DNA of 64,000 bases from Halomonas qaidamensis. GTDB taxonomy: Bacteria; Pseudomonadota; Gammaproteobacteria; Pseudomonadales; Halomonadaceae. The notes under the pieces are model-generated. The model was not told the DNA's origin. It worked only from the letters and a program-made list of their open reading frames with translations, and did no database searches. The stretch's first letter is position 1, and each line of letters opens with the position of its first letter. Made by a program: the position numbers and the translations under genes. Location: positions 3,410,001 through 3,474,000 of the forward strand of contig NZ_CP080627.1 in the NCBI RefSeq assembly GCF_025917315.1, given 5' to 3'. Shown here piece by piece: positions 45,228 through 53,967 of this stretch.

Positions 45228-46595
45228 CTATGCCAGCGAATCTAGAGCGGTGGCCACTGCATCAAACAGCCGCTCTAGCTCAGCTTCCGTGGTGCCAAAC
45301 GGAGGGCCGAACTGCAGCGTGTCGCCGCCATAGCGCACGTAAAACCCAGCTTCCCACAAGGCTAAATGGGCATCTCGGGGGCGAATGGTTGGGTCGCTAT
45401 GACGGGGCTCCAATTGAATTGCCCCCGCTAAGCCATAGTTGCGAATATCAACAATATGGTTACGGCCTTTTAGAGCATGAAGCTTTTGTTCAAACGCAGG
45501 CGCTATCGCGCTGACCTGGGCCGGGAAGTTTTCGCGCTCCATTATTTCAAGCGCAGCTAAGCCAGCCGCGCAAGCGACGGGGTGGGCGCTGTAGGTGTAG
45601 CCGTGGGGAAACTCAATGGCGTGTGGGGCACCCCCCGCGTGCATGAAAGTGTCGAAAATGTCGCTGGAGGCAATCACTGCCCCCATAGGAACCGCACCGT
45701 TAGTGATTTGCTTGGCAACGTTCATAATATCCGGCGTAACGCCAAACGCTTCGGCACCAGTGGTCGCACCGCTACGGCCAAAGGCGGTAATAACTTCATC
45801 AAATATCAGCAGAATATCGTGGGCGGTACAGATCTCGCGCAGCCGATCCAGATAGCCTTTGGGCGGCACAATTACCCCTGCAGAACCAGACATCGGCTCA
45901 ACAATCACCGCCGCAATAGTCGAGGCATCGTGCAGGGCAATTTGATCAAGCAGCGCATCGGCAAGTTCGGCACCGGTTTCTGCTTGGCCCCGGGTAAACG
46001 CATGGCCCGCTTGCAGGGTGTGCGGAAGATGCGTGACGTCCATCAATTGGCCGTAATGCTTGCGGTTGCCACCAATACCGCCCAGGCTGGTACCACCAAT
46101 ATTCACCCCGTGATAGCCCTTGGCTCGGCCAATCATACGGGTTTTCTCAGGCTTACCTTTTAACCGCCAGTAGGCCTTGGCCATTTTGACCGAGGTATCG
46201 GCAGCTTCTGAGCCAGAGTTAGTGAAGAACACATGATCCAAGCCTGCAGGAGTAAGGCTGGCGATTTTTTCCGCTAACTTAAACCCCAGCGGATGGCCAA
46301 TTTGGAAGCTTGGCGCAAAATCGAGCGTGCCCAGCTGAGCCGACACGGCCTGTTGAATCTCTTCACGGTTATGGCCCGCGCCGCAGGTCCATAAGCCAGA
46401 GAGTGAATCGAATAGCTTACGGCCCTGGTCGTCAATGTAGTAGCGCCCTTCTGCGCCAGCGATAACCCGTGGATTGGCGTGAAAATCCCGGTTTGCGCTA
46501 AACGGCATCCAAAAGTGTTGATTAAGCGCGCTAGGGGAAGCGCGCTCCTCATCAATAAACGCTTGGGGAGTGGTGGTGTTTTTTAGGCCAAACAT
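45228..46595 (-). CDS. Omega-amino acid:pyruvate aminotransferase
   Basis: Class-III PLP aminotransferase of 455 residues, like PA0132 (BauA, beta-alanine:pyruvate transaminase). Seen: HFWMPFSANRDF, DGLSGLWTCG-like region, FTNSGSEAADTSVKMA, the Asp of LLIFDEVITAFGRSG and the PLP Lys in AKQITNGAVPMGAV. It transfers amino groups from omega-amino acids or amines to pyruvate. Start: ATG 46595 has GGAG nine bases upstream; ATG 46610 lacks one. BauA partners such as malonate-semialdehyde dehydrogenase are not adjacent. Confidence 0.92.
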   Translation of the reverse strand: MFGLKNTTTPQAFIDEERASPSALNQHFWMPFSANRDFHANPRVIAGAEGRYYIDDQGRKLFDSLSGLWTCGAGHNREEIQQAVSAQLGTLDFAPSFQIGHPLGFKLAEKIASLTPAGLDHVFFTNSGSEAADTSVKMAKAYWRLKGKPEKTRMIGRAKGYHGVNIGGTSLGGIGGNRKHYGQLMDVTHLPHTLQAGHAFTRGQAETGAELADALLDQIALHDASTIAAVIVEPMSGSAGVIVPPKGYLDRLREICTAHDILLIFDEVITAFGRSGATTGAEAFGVTPDIMNVAKQITNGAVPMGAVIASSDIFDTFMHAGGAPHAIEFPHGYTYSAHPVACAAGLAALEIMERENFPAQVSAIAPAFEQKLHALKGRNHIVDIRNYGLAGAIQLEPRHSDPTIRPRDAHLALWEAGFYVRYGGDTLQFGPPFGTTEAELERLFDAVATALDSLA

Positions 46596-46743
46596 GTTGT
46601 TCAGCTCCATCGCTATGAGACATGGCCTCAGCATGCGCCACCGAACACGTTTATAAAATTACGATTTTCTTTTGCTCACGTTAGAAAATTTATACGTAAT
46701 AGGCACCACCGCACAGCCGCCCTGCCAAACGGTGGCTCATTAC

Positions 46744-47046
46744 TTATAGTACGACGTCATACCCTTCAAACTTGGGCGGGCCAAGGTAGATACCTTCCGG
46801 TGCTTTGGCATTGGCGTGGGCTTTGCGAAACGCTTCCGACTTGGTCCAGGCGCGAAAGGCATCTTCCGACTCCCATACGCTGTGGGAGATAAACACGGTA
46901 TGGTCTTCCTGGCTTTCACCCTGCAGCATTTGGAACTGCTTAAAGCCCGGCACTTCATTAAGATGAGAATCACGGTTACGCCATACGTCCAAAAAATCCT
47001 CTTCACGGCCTGGGGCTATCCGAAAACGGTTCATCGCAATATACAT
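46744..47046 (-). CDS. ABM-domain monooxygenase, possibly haem-degrading (IsdG/HmoA-like)
   Basis: 100-residue antibiotic-biosynthesis-monooxygenase fold protein. The Asn of MYIAMNRFRI, and the Trp and His in FRAWTKSEAFRKAH, correspond in placement to the Asn-Trp-His set of IsdG-type haem oxygenases, so haem degradation is plausible. ATG 47046 has GGAGA upstream; a GTG two codons earlier is possible. Monocistronic between the aminotransferase and the divergent photolyase-like gene. Confidence 0.8.
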   Translation of the reverse strand: MYIAMNRFRIAPGREEDFLDVWRNRDSHLNEVPGFKQFQMLQGESQEDHTVFISHSVWESEDAFRAWTKSEAFRKAHANAKAPEGIYLGPPKFEGYDVVL

Positions 47047-47158
47047 CGTCACTCTCCTATTAAGCTGATCCAGTTCTGCTGGATTAGTTACGTCAACGTC
47101 ACCCTGATGGTAACGTCATGGTTTATCGGCGAATAGCGCTCAACCATCAGGATACGGC

Positions 47159-48817
47159 ATGGCTAAGGCACCCATCCAGGTCGTTTGGTTCAAACGCGAT
47201 TTACGCATTCATGATCATGCGCCGCTTACCAATGCGGCCGCAGCTGGCCCGGTGCTGCCGCTCTTCGCCATTGAGCCTGACCAATGGCAAGCAGCGGATA
47301 GCGCGTTACGCCATTGGCAGTTTGCTGCAGATTCGCTTGTCGACCTCTCCAACGCTTTAGCAAAACTGGGCCTACCGCTATGTATCTGGCAAGGCGATAT
47401 TGTCGGTTTGCTGAAGGCACTAAAAGCATACTACGGCCACATTGCCCTTCACTCTCACCAGGAAACTGGCAACGCCTGGAGTTTTGAACGAGATAAACGG
47501 GTGCATGCTTGGTGCCAAACCAACGGCATCACTTGGCAGGAAACCCGCCAACAGGGCGTGGTACGCGGGCTCAGCAGCCGCACGGGGCACCAAACCCGCT
47601 GGGAAAGCCACTGGGAATCGCTAATGTCGGCACCGACCTACCTTGCACCGCAAAGCGCCCAAACAGCCCCAGGTTGGGAAATCTTTCATCACCTTGACGT
47701 TGAGCAGCTACACACCCTGACGCTGGGGTTTGATACCACGCCGTGCCCCCAACGCCAGCGTGGCGGGCGCAGTGAAGGCCGCGCGCTTTGGCGCAGCTTT
47801 GTGCAAGCACGCGGGCGGCGTTATCGCGGCTCGCTGTCTAAACCGCTGTTGGCCTGGGAGTTTGGCTCACGGCTTTCACCTCACTTGGCCTGGGGCACGC
47901 TTTCCATGCGTGAAGTGGTCCAGTCGCTACGCCTTCAGCGGGAAAAACACAGCGATGACACGGCGTGGTCACGCTCGCTGCGCGCCTTCACTTCACGCCT
48001 TTACTGGCACTGCCACTTTATCCAAAAGCTAGAGAGCGAACCCAGCATTGAGAACCAAACGCTGCACCCGGCGCTGCGCGGCTTAAGAGAGCGTGACCCT
48101 ACTCACCCTACTCTTATCGCTTGGAAACGTGGCCAAACCGGGGTGCCACTGGTAGATGCCTGTATGCGCAGCTTGATCGCGACTGGCTGGCTTAACTTTC
48201 GAATGCGCGCCATGCTAATTTCCCACGCCACGTTTGGCCTTGGGCTGCACTGGCGGGAACCGGCGCTGCACCTAGCGCGGCTGTTTACTGACTTCGAGCC
48301 GGGCATTCACTACCCTCAGGTGCAGATGCAAGCAGGAGCCACCGGCACTAATGCGCTGCGGGTATATAACCCGATTAAACAGGCGGAAGATAACGACCCC
48401 ACTGGCGAGTTCGTCGCTCGCTGGGTACCAGAGCTAAAAAGACTACCGTTAGAGTGGCGTGCGAGGCCCTGGGCACTACCCGAAAGCCTGTGCCAGCGAT
48501 TTGGTTTTCAGCCAGGCGAGCATTATCCGCTGCCCAACGATTTTGAAACCGAAGCGCGGCACTGGAAGAAAATGCTGCATGAGCTAAGACGCACGCCAGA
48601 AGCCAGAGAGTCCAGCCGAGCCATTGTAGATAAGCTCGCTAGCCAGCGGCGACCCAACAAGCGTACTAACACTAGAAAGCCCGTTAATCGCAAACAGCTT
48701 TCACTATTTGATAACGAGCTATTTGATAACGAGCTATTTAGTAACGATATGCTTGCCGACAATGAAGCCACGCACGGTGAAACAGCGCCGTTAGAGGGAA
48801 ACAAACCTTCCAAATAG
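47159..48817 (+). CDS. Cryptochrome/photolyase family flavoprotein, atypical
   Basis: 552-residue protein with an N-terminal photolyase antenna-type alpha/beta domain (VVWFKRDLRIHDHAPL) and a C-terminal FAD-binding domain (LLAWEFGSRLSPHLAWGTLSMREV; VDACMRSLIATGWLNFRMRAM). In E. coli PhrB the region before TGTDA contains Trp382 and Trp384 and the flavin Asn378. Here the corresponding segment (HYPQVQMQAGATGTNA) has none of these, so ordinary CPD repair is doubtful. RVYNPIKQAEDNDPTGEF and RWVPEL follow as usual. The C-terminal tail contains LFDNE repeats. Three ACGTCA boxes lie upstream (47089-47115). Likely a proteobacterial photolyase-like subgroup. Confidence 0.85.
   Translation: MAKAPIQVVWFKRDLRIHDHAPLTNAAAAGPVLPLFAIEPDQWQAADSALRHWQFAADSLVDLSNALAKLGLPLCIWQGDIVGLLKALKAYYGHIALHSHQETGNAWSFERDKRVHAWCQTNGITWQETRQQGVVRGLSSRTGHQTRWESHWESLMSAPTYLAPQSAQTAPGWEIFHHLDVEQLHTLTLGFDTTPCPQRQRGGRSEGRALWRSFVQARGRRYRGSLSKPLLAWEFGSRLSPHLAWGTLSMREVVQSLRLQREKHSDDTAWSRSLRAFTSRLYWHCHFIQKLESEPSIENQTLHPALRGLRERDPTHPTLIAWKRGQTGVPLVDACMRSLIATGWLNFRMRAMLISHATFGLGLHWREPALHLARLFTDFEPGIHYPQVQMQAGATGTNALRVYNPIKQAEDNDPTGEFVARWVPELKRLPLEWRARPWALPESLCQRFGFQPGEHYPLPNDFETEARHWKKMLHELRRTPEARESSRAIVDKLASQRRPNKRTNTRKPVNRKQLSLFDNELFDNELFSNDMLADNEATHGETAPLEGNKPSK
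48704..48748. repeat. 15-bp tandem repeat in the photolyase-like gene
   Basis: CTATTTGATAACGAG twice exactly (48704-48718, 48719-48733) and a third copy with changes (48734-48748). It encodes the acidic tail LFDNELFDNELFSND. In-frame slippage would alter the tail only. Confidence 0.9.
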
Positions 48818-48826
48818 CCCCTTACC

Positions 48827-48859
48827 ATAGCCCCTTACCAATGGCAGGGGCTATTTTTA
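48827..48859 (+). terminator. Terminator after the photolyase-like gene
   Basis: ATAGCCCC (48827-48834) / GGGGCTAT (48847-48854) followed by TTTTAA. The left arm is part of a directly repeated ATAGCCCCTTACC that begins in the stop codon of the gene. Confidence 0.8.
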
Positions 48860-48876
48860 ACCGTCAGCGCAGCAAG

Positions 48877-49899
48877 TTAAATAAAACGCCCTAAGCCCAC
48901 CGCAGAACGCAACCGATCCATAGTCACCGCCGCTTCTTCCCTAGCGCGTTCAGCACCTTTTTGTAGAACTGCTTCAATATACGCAGGGTCTTCCATCAAT
49001 GCGGTGTAACGCTCGCGGGGTGCGCTTAAGTGCGCGTTTAAGTAGTCAAACACGTGGTTTTTAGCATCGCCCCAACCGATACCTGCCGCATATTGCTCAC
49101 GTAGCGCTGCGGCTTCTGCATTGCTGGCAAACGCTGCGTAAATTTGGAACAGCGTGCAGGTATCGGGGTCTTTAGGCTCACCGGGTTCCAGTGAGTTGGT
49201 TTTGATTTTACGCACCAACTTTTGCAGCTTCTTCTCGCTAGAGAAAAGCGGGATCGTATTGTTATAGCTTTTGGACATCTTACGACCGTCCAGCCCTTTC
49301 AATACCTCCCCTTTTTCATCCACAACGGCTTCAGGCTGAACAAAATATTGGCCTTTAAACAGGTGGTTGAAACGGCCGGCGATATCACGCGCCATTTCAA
49401 TGTGCTGAATCTGGTCGCGCCCTACCGGCACTTTATTGGCGTTAAACATTAAGATGTCGGCAGCCATTAACACCGGATAGCCGAACAAGCCCATTGTGAT
49501 ACCTTTATCAGGGTCCTGGTCGCCGGCTTCTTCATTTTCTGCAACCGCCGCTTTGTAAGCATGAGCGCGGTTCATCAGCCCCTTGGCGCACACGCACGAC
49601 AGCATCCACATCAGTTCGGGAATTTCTAAGATATCCGACTGGCGATAGAAAATGGCGTTATCGGTATCTAACCCTAACGCAAGCCACGTAGCGGCGATTT
49701 CCAGCCGCGACTCCTGCACACGCTTAGGATCTTGGCACTTGATCAGCGCGTGATAATCAGCAAGGAAGTAAAACGACTGTACGTTGGGGTCTTGGCTTGC
49801 CTCAATGGCAGGCTTAATAGCACCCACATAGTTACCAAGATGTGGCGTTCCGGTCGTGGTAATCCCGGTCAGCACACGGGTTTTAGCTGTCTGACTCAT
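48877..49899 (-). CDS. trpS: Tryptophanyl-tRNA synthetase
   Basis: Class-I aminoacyl-tRNA synthetase of 340 residues charging tRNA-Trp. The HIGH-like motif is [12 protein letters not shown] and the KMSKS motif [31 protein letters not shown] is typical of the TrpS type found in Pseudomonas. ATG 49899 has only a weak ribosome site. It is downstream of the pilin genes on the same strand but separated by 49 bp. Confidence 0.96.
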   Translation of the reverse strand: MSQTAKTRVLTGITTTGTPHLGNYVGAIKPAIEASQDPNVQSFYFLADYHALIKCQDPKRVQESRLEIAATWLALGLDTDNAIFYRQSDILEIPELMWMLSCVCAKGLMNRAHAYKAAVAENEEAGDQDPDKGITMGLFGYPVLMAADILMFNANKVPVGRDQIQHIEMARDIAGRFNHLFKGQYFVQPEAVVDEKGEVLKGLDGRKMSKSYNNTIPLFSSEKKLQKLVRKIKTNSLEPGEPKDPDTCTLFQIYAAFASNAEAAALREQYAAGIGWGDAKNHVFDYLNAHLSAPRERYTALMEDPAYIEAVLQKGAERAREEAAVTMDRLRSAVGLGRFI

Positions 49900-49948
49900 A
49901 GTGTGGATCCAGCTGAATAAAGGTCAAAAAAGGTAAGTCATTGTACAC

Positions 49949-50467
49949 TTAATGCCAAACCACCGTCGCCTTTGTCTGCTGGCTTACCTCCCCTTCCTTC
50001 ACGTTGATAAAGACAGGTAAGCTCTGTGCCAGCAGCGATTCGCCATCAGTACTATCCACAGCAATCACCGCCCCGAGTGCCATCACCCACGGTTGACCAT
50101 CGCGTTCAATCGGGATAAATAAGCAGCTATTGTGCTCACAGGCACTGCTAAGCACCGTGGTTAACGGGTGCGCCACTAACTCTTCCCAGCTAATGATGTC
50201 CTCCCACCGATTAGGATGTTCACTGTCGATAGCAAGCACGCCCTCTCCCCACACCAGCTCACTAAAAGAAGCCACCGCCTGGGCAGCCGCTATTTCAGCA
50301 CGCATTTGCGCTAACGTCGCAGCGCGGTAGTTACTTGCTAAACGCTCCTCTACCAGAGCGGATTGCACACTGATCGCGCCGACGACCACGGCGCTAGCCA
50401 GTAACCCCATGACCACGACTAACGCAACTCCTTGCTCCTGATGTCGATGTCGATGTCGATGTCGCAT
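49949..50467 (-). CDS. pilX: PilX-like minor pilin assembly protein
   Basis: 172-residue membrane-anchored protein. A short basic leader, RHRHRHRHQEQG, precedes the hydrophobic helix VALVVVMGLLASAVVVGAIS, and a soluble domain with a Cys pair (SACEHNSCLF) follows; this is the PilX pattern, with processing by PilD after the Gly. PilX helps initiate type IV pilus assembly. Start: ATG 50467 follows GGAGG; the upstream continuation of the frame is non-coding in character. Last gene of the pilE-pilV-pilW-pilX cluster; no pilY1 is present. Confidence 0.85.
   Translation of the reverse strand: MRHRHRHRHQEQGVALVVVMGLLASAVVVGAISVQSALVEERLASNYRAATLAQMRAEIAAAQAVASFSELVWGEGVLAIDSEHPNRWEDIISWEELVAHPLTTVLSSACEHNSCLFIPIERDGQPWVMALGAVIAVDSTDGESLLAQSLPVFINVKEGEVSQQTKATVVWH
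50440..50463. repeat. Hexanucleotide repeat in the pilX leader
   Basis: Four exact GATGTC units, encoding Arg-His pairs on the minus strand directly after the start codon. Copy-number change would alter the leader length by two residues at a time without a frameshift. Confidence 0.95.
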
Positions 50468-50498
50468 ATCGCCTCCTTGCGAGTACTTATTGGCAAGC

Positions 50499-50975
50499 TT
50501 AAAGCCCCGCCTGTAGCGCAGCCGCGCGATGGGTAACGTAAAAATCAACCGCAGCCCCCTGACGACCCAGCGGCAGCGACACCATGCTGACGCCTTTGCC
50601 GACTGGCGTTCCAAGCGGCTCGTCTCGTTCACAGCCAACGCCTGCTGCATCGTCCGACGTTGTATAGTCAAAAGTGACCAATGGCTGAGACTCCCGCATA
50701 TCTTGAACCGTGCAGCGGCAGTGGGCATCAACCACCACACACTGCAGACGAAAAAAAGGCGCTCCGTTTTCATCGGTAGCGCCTTGTCTGCGTAATGTGT
50801 CAGCAACGGTTGTCGCCACATAAAGAAGCGCTTCCTGATGGCGACCCAGCTGATCTACCTGCTTAAACGTATGAAAGGTGCTTAAGAAAAGCTGGCCTGC
50901 GCCAAGAACCACCACCACGCCAATGGCCATGGCAACTAATAGCTCTGGTAAGGTAAAACCGCGCTGCTCATCCAT
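50499..50975 (-). CDS. pilW: PilW-like minor pilin
   Basis: 158-residue prepilin-like protein: leader MDEQRG, then FTLPELLVAMAIGVVVVLGAG with the position-5 Glu of type IV pilins, and a variable soluble domain with several cysteines. Start: ATG 50975, 13 bp after the pilV stop; the frame continues upstream within pilV but without sense. It is shorter than Pseudomonas PilW and may be a reduced version. PilD and PilBC must be encoded elsewhere. Confidence 0.83.
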   Translation of the reverse strand: MDEQRGFTLPELLVAMAIGVVVVLGAGQLFLSTFHTFKQVDQLGRHQEALLYVATTVADTLRRQGATDENGAPFFRLQCVVVDAHCRCTVQDMRESQPLVTFDYTTSDDAAGVGCERDEPLGTPVGKGVSMVSLPLGRQGAAVDFYVTHRAAALQAGL

Positions 50976-50988
50976 GGCAGGCCCACCG

Positions 50989-51396
50989 TTACGGTTGGTT
51001 GGGAAGTTGGAACACGTAGTTGAAACTATCGTGGGGTTCGTTCGGCTCAGTACGTAGGCGCACCACCACATCAAACTGGCAGCCTTGTCGGTCGATACGG
51101 CTCTCTTGCCCCTGAGTATGGCTAAGCACTGCTAGTGGGTCCGTAAACCAGTGGCTAAGCCAAGCAGATTCAATCGTCGCTAACGGAATACTATTGCAGC
51201 GTTGGTGCGCAGCAAGTGCTGCCCATAGTCGCTCTTGGGCATCTACCGCAGCAACGTTCGCCAGCGACTGCGTATAGCCAGCGCTAGCACTTTGCAGGGC
51301 TTTTACCTGCATAGCCGCCACGCCCATCAGCCCAAACGCTAATATCACCAGCGCAATCAGCGCTTCAACTAGCGAAAGGCCACGTTGCCTGGGCAT
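50989..51396 (-). CDS. pilV: PilV-like type IV pilus modification protein
   Basis: 135-residue minor pilin with leader MPRQRG and hydrophobic N-terminus LSLVEALIALVILAFGLMGVA (Glu at position 5). The soluble part contains two Cys (QRC, RQGC) which may form a disulphide. It abuts the pilE stop and precedes pilW, suggesting one transcript. Confidence 0.87.
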   Translation of the reverse strand: MPRQRGLSLVEALIALVILAFGLMGVAAMQVKALQSASAGYTQSLANVAAVDAQERLWAALAAHQRCNSIPLATIESAWLSHWFTDPLAVLSHTQGQESRIDRQGCQFDVVVRLRTEPNEPHDSFNYVFQLPNQP

Positions 51397-51813
51397 TTAC
51401 CAGCACGCCTCAGGCAGGCGCTCGCCCCGTGCATTAAAGTGAATATCGCTGTTACAGCCATCGGCTTGGGTTGTTGTAGCCGTCAGTAAAAAGCCACCGT
51501 CGTCTTCACTGCCATCAGAAGACGTAATGGTGTAGTTGCCATCGGGAGAGGCAGGCGTAAACGTGCAGTCGGTGTAAGCGTATTGGCGTGAATAGCAGCG
51601 CTCAAGCTCAGAAGCGGCCTGCAACAACCCTGCATGCGCGTCGGTGCGCAGCGAACGCTCTACGTAACGGGTGTAACTTGGGTAGGCAATACCCGCCACT
51701 ATTCCAATAATCGCGACGGTAATTAGCATTTCCACTAGCGTAAAACCGTGCTGGCGAGCCTCCTGGCAGCTAGCACGGTACAGACAAGCACGACGAAAAA
51801 GGCATGAAGGCAC
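51397..51813 (-). CDS. pilE: PilE-like type IV pilin
   Basis: 138-residue prepilin. The processing site G-FTLVEMLITVAIIGIVAGIA is clear, with a soluble domain containing the DSL-like C-terminal cysteine pair (CNSD ... EACW). Start: GTG 51813 has AGGAG at 8-bp spacing. This gives a 23-residue leader (MPSCLFRRACLYRASCQEAR plus QHG) that is longer than normal and unusually rich in cysteine. The further upstream GTG 51870 has no ribosome site. It directly follows ispH, as in Pseudomonas, where pilE lies next to ispH. Confidence 0.85.
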   Translation of the reverse strand: MPSCLFRRACLYRASCQEARQHGFTLVEMLITVAIIGIVAGIAYPSYTRYVERSLRTDAHAGLLQAASELERCYSRQYAYTDCTFTPASPDGNYTITSSDGSEDDGGFLLTATTTQADGCNSDIHFNARGERLPEACW

Positions 51814-51876
51814 TGAGCGTGCTCCTGTATCAGTTGGCCCATACGCGAAGTATGTCGCAAACCGATACACTTTGCA

Positions 51877-52866
51877 TCAGTCGCTTACAATCACTTGCTC
51901 ACGCAGCTCTTTCGGCATCGAAAAGGTGATGTTTTCCTCGCGCCCCTGAAGCTCAATAGGCACCGCTGCTCCTAACGCTTGCAGCTTATCAATCACGCCT
52001 TTTACCAATACTTCTGGCGCACTGGCACCCGCAGTGACCCCTATACGGCTTACATTTTCAAGCCACGCTGGCTCAATTTGGTCGGCATTGTCGATTAAGT
52101 AAGCGGGCGTACCCATCCGCTCGGAAAGCTCACGTAGGCGGTTAGAGTTGGAGCTATTAGGGCTGCCAACAACCAGCACCAAGTCGCTATCTGCGGCCAA
52201 CTCCCGTACTGCATCCTGGCGATTTTGAGTGGCATAGCAAATGTCGTCTTTGCGCGGCCCCTGGATCTCTGGGAATTTTTCACGCAGTGCGTCAATCACC
52301 TTAGCCGTGTCGTCCATCGAGAGCGTGGTTTGGGTCACAAATGCCAGCGCTGCGGGGTTATTAACCACCAGCTTCGCCACGTCCTGTTCATCCTCGACCA
52401 GATAGATCTGGCCGCCGTGAGAGGTATCATAACGCCCCATGGTGCCTTCGACTTCCGGGTGGCCTTCATGGCCGATCAAAATGCACTCCTGACCACGCTT
52501 GGCGTAGCGCAGCACTTCCATATGCACTTTGGTCACCAGCGGGCAGGTCGCATCGAAGACTTTAAGGCCGCGCTGCTCGGCGTCCTGCTGCACCGCTCGG
52601 GAAACACCGTGAGCCGAGAAGATCACGATGACGTCATCGGGCACTTCATGGAGTTCTTCCACAAATACCGCGCCCCGTTCACGCAATGTTTCCACCACAA
52701 AGCGGTTATGAACCACCTCGTGGCGCACATAAATTGGCGGACCGAAGACATCTAGCGCACGGTTAACAATGTCGATCGCGCGATCGACACCCGCACAAAA
52801 ACCACGCGGGTTCGCTAGCTTGATCTGTACCGGCTGTGTTGGCTGAGATGACTCTGATGACTGCAT
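51877..52866 (-). CDS. ispH: 4-hydroxy-3-methylbut-2-enyl diphosphate reductase
   Basis: Last enzyme of the MEP pathway, producing IPP and DMAPP with a [4Fe-4S] cluster. The three cluster cysteines are in [21 protein letters not shown] and [11 protein letters not shown], and the HEVVHN and SAHGVS histidines and the TAGASAPE motif are present. 329 residues, normal size. Part of the conserved ileS-lspA-fkpB-ispH block. Confidence 0.97.
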   Translation of the reverse strand: MQSSESSQPTQPVQIKLANPRGFCAGVDRAIDIVNRALDVFGPPIYVRHEVVHNRFVVETLRERGAVFVEELHEVPDDVIVIFSAHGVSRAVQQDAEQRGLKVFDATCPLVTKVHMEVLRYAKRGQECILIGHEGHPEVEGTMGRYDTSHGGQIYLVEDEQDVAKLVVNNPAALAFVTQTTLSMDDTAKVIDALREKFPEIQGPRKDDICYATQNRQDAVRELAADSDLVLVVGSPNSSNSNRLRELSERMGTPAYLIDNADQIEPAWLENVSRIGVTAGASAPEVLVKGVIDKLQALGAAVPIELQGREENITFSMPKELREQVIVSD

Positions 52867-52920
52867 AAAAGCGCCTTGATGCTATTGCATCGCCTGTTAA
52901 ATGAAAACGAGTGCTTAAAA

Positions 52921-53364
52921 TCAGTGCTTGGTGATTGGTGTCACGTTCAATACGTCAACTTCAAACGTTAGCGTACGGCCCGCCAGTGGGTGATTAAAAT
53001 CGACTTCCACACGGTCACCGTCAATGGTTTTGACCACACCAGGCAATTCCGTTCCCGCCTTATCGGCAAATGACATCACCATACCAATTTCCGGCTCTTC
53101 ATCACCAAAATCAGCGCGTTTGAGGGTTTGGATATTTTGCGGGTTATGCTGCCCAAACGAGTGCTCAGGGGTAATCTGAAAAGACCCGCTCTGGCCAGCA
53201 GCCATACCTTTAATAGGGTGTTCAAAGCCAGGCGGCAAATTGCCATCGCCATATTGAAAGGTAGCAGGCGTTTTCTCTTTAGTGGAATCAACTACCGTGC
53301 CGTCTTCTAGCTTCAGCGTAAAGTGCAGGGTAATTTCCATACCGTCATCGATTAGGTAGTCCAT
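52921..53364 (-). CDS. fkpB: FKBP-type peptidyl-prolyl isomerase
   Basis: 147-residue SlpA/FkpB prolyl isomerase and chaperone with the FKBP core interrupted by the IF domain (QITPEHSFGQHNPQNIQTLKR). DGTVVDSTKEKTPATFQYG and NHPLAGRTLTFEVDV are typical. Start: ATG 53364 follows GAGGAA; the frame extends 16 codons upstream without support. Between lspA and ispH in the normal order. Confidence 0.93.
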   Translation of the reverse strand: MDYLIDDGMEITLHFTLKLEDGTVVDSTKEKTPATFQYGDGNLPPGFEHPIKGMAAGQSGSFQITPEHSFGQHNPQNIQTLKRADFGDEEPEIGMVMSFADKAGTELPGVVKTIDGDRVEVDFNHPLAGRTLTFEVDVLNVTPITKH

Positions 53365-53433
53365 AACGTTCCTCGCAATCGTATGCAAATAGTCATGTGG
53401 GCAGTGTATCACTGCCCTTTCATCGTGGAGCCG

Positions 53434-53967
53434 TTACGCGGCTTTTTTGCGACGCCGATCACCCATTATCGACTCCCAAATTAACCCTACCGCTCCTAAG
53501 GTAATGCCGATATCAGCAATATTAAAGGCGGGGTAATACCAGCCAGCAGCGTGGAACGATAAGAAGTCCACCACGTAGCCATGGACTAAACGGTCATACA
53601 GGTTACCCAGGGCACCGCCAATAATTAGCGGCAACGCCACAGCCAGCAGCTTTTCATCCGCTCTAACGCGGGCAAGCCAGATGGTTAAGCCAATGCTGGC
53701 ACCAATGGCCACAATGGCAAAAAACCAGCGCTGCCAGCCAGGGTGGTCCGCTAAAAAGCTAAACGCCGCGCCAGTGTTGTGCAGCAGCGTAAGGTTGAAA
53801 AACGGCAGCACTTCAACGGGCTGGGCATAATTCAAAAAGTGGCTGGCCATGTACTTGGTCAGCAAATCCAACACGATGACCGCCACCGCCAGCCACAGCC
53901 AGCGCAGCGGCCGCCGCATGGGCGGCCGCTGGTGTGGATCGTTGGTGGTTAACGCAGGATTAGGCAT
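53434..53967 (-). CDS. lspA: Lipoprotein signal peptidase II
   Basis: Inner-membrane aspartyl protease of 177 residues that cleaves lipoprotein signal peptides. Four membrane helices; the catalytic Asp pair is in [18 protein letters not shown] and [11 protein letters not shown], with [12 protein letters not shown] upstream. Start: ATG 53967 overlaps the ileS stop by 8 bp. The frame reads a further 44 codons upstream inside ileS, which are not family-like. Confidence 0.95.
   Translation of the reverse strand: MPNPALTTNDPHQRPPMRRPLRWLWLAVAVIVLDLLTKYMASHFLNYAQPVEVLPFFNLTLLHNTGAAFSFLADHPGWQRWFFAIVAIGASIGLTIWLARVRADEKLLAVALPLIIGGALGNLYDRLVHGYVVDFLSFHAAGWYYPAFNIADIGITLGAVGLIWESIMGDRRRKKAA

Noticed and set aside
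45582..46163. Open frame of 193 codons antisense to the omega-aminotransferase
   Set aside because: Opposite strand of a conserved enzyme; composition is that of an antisense read-through, with no family motifs.
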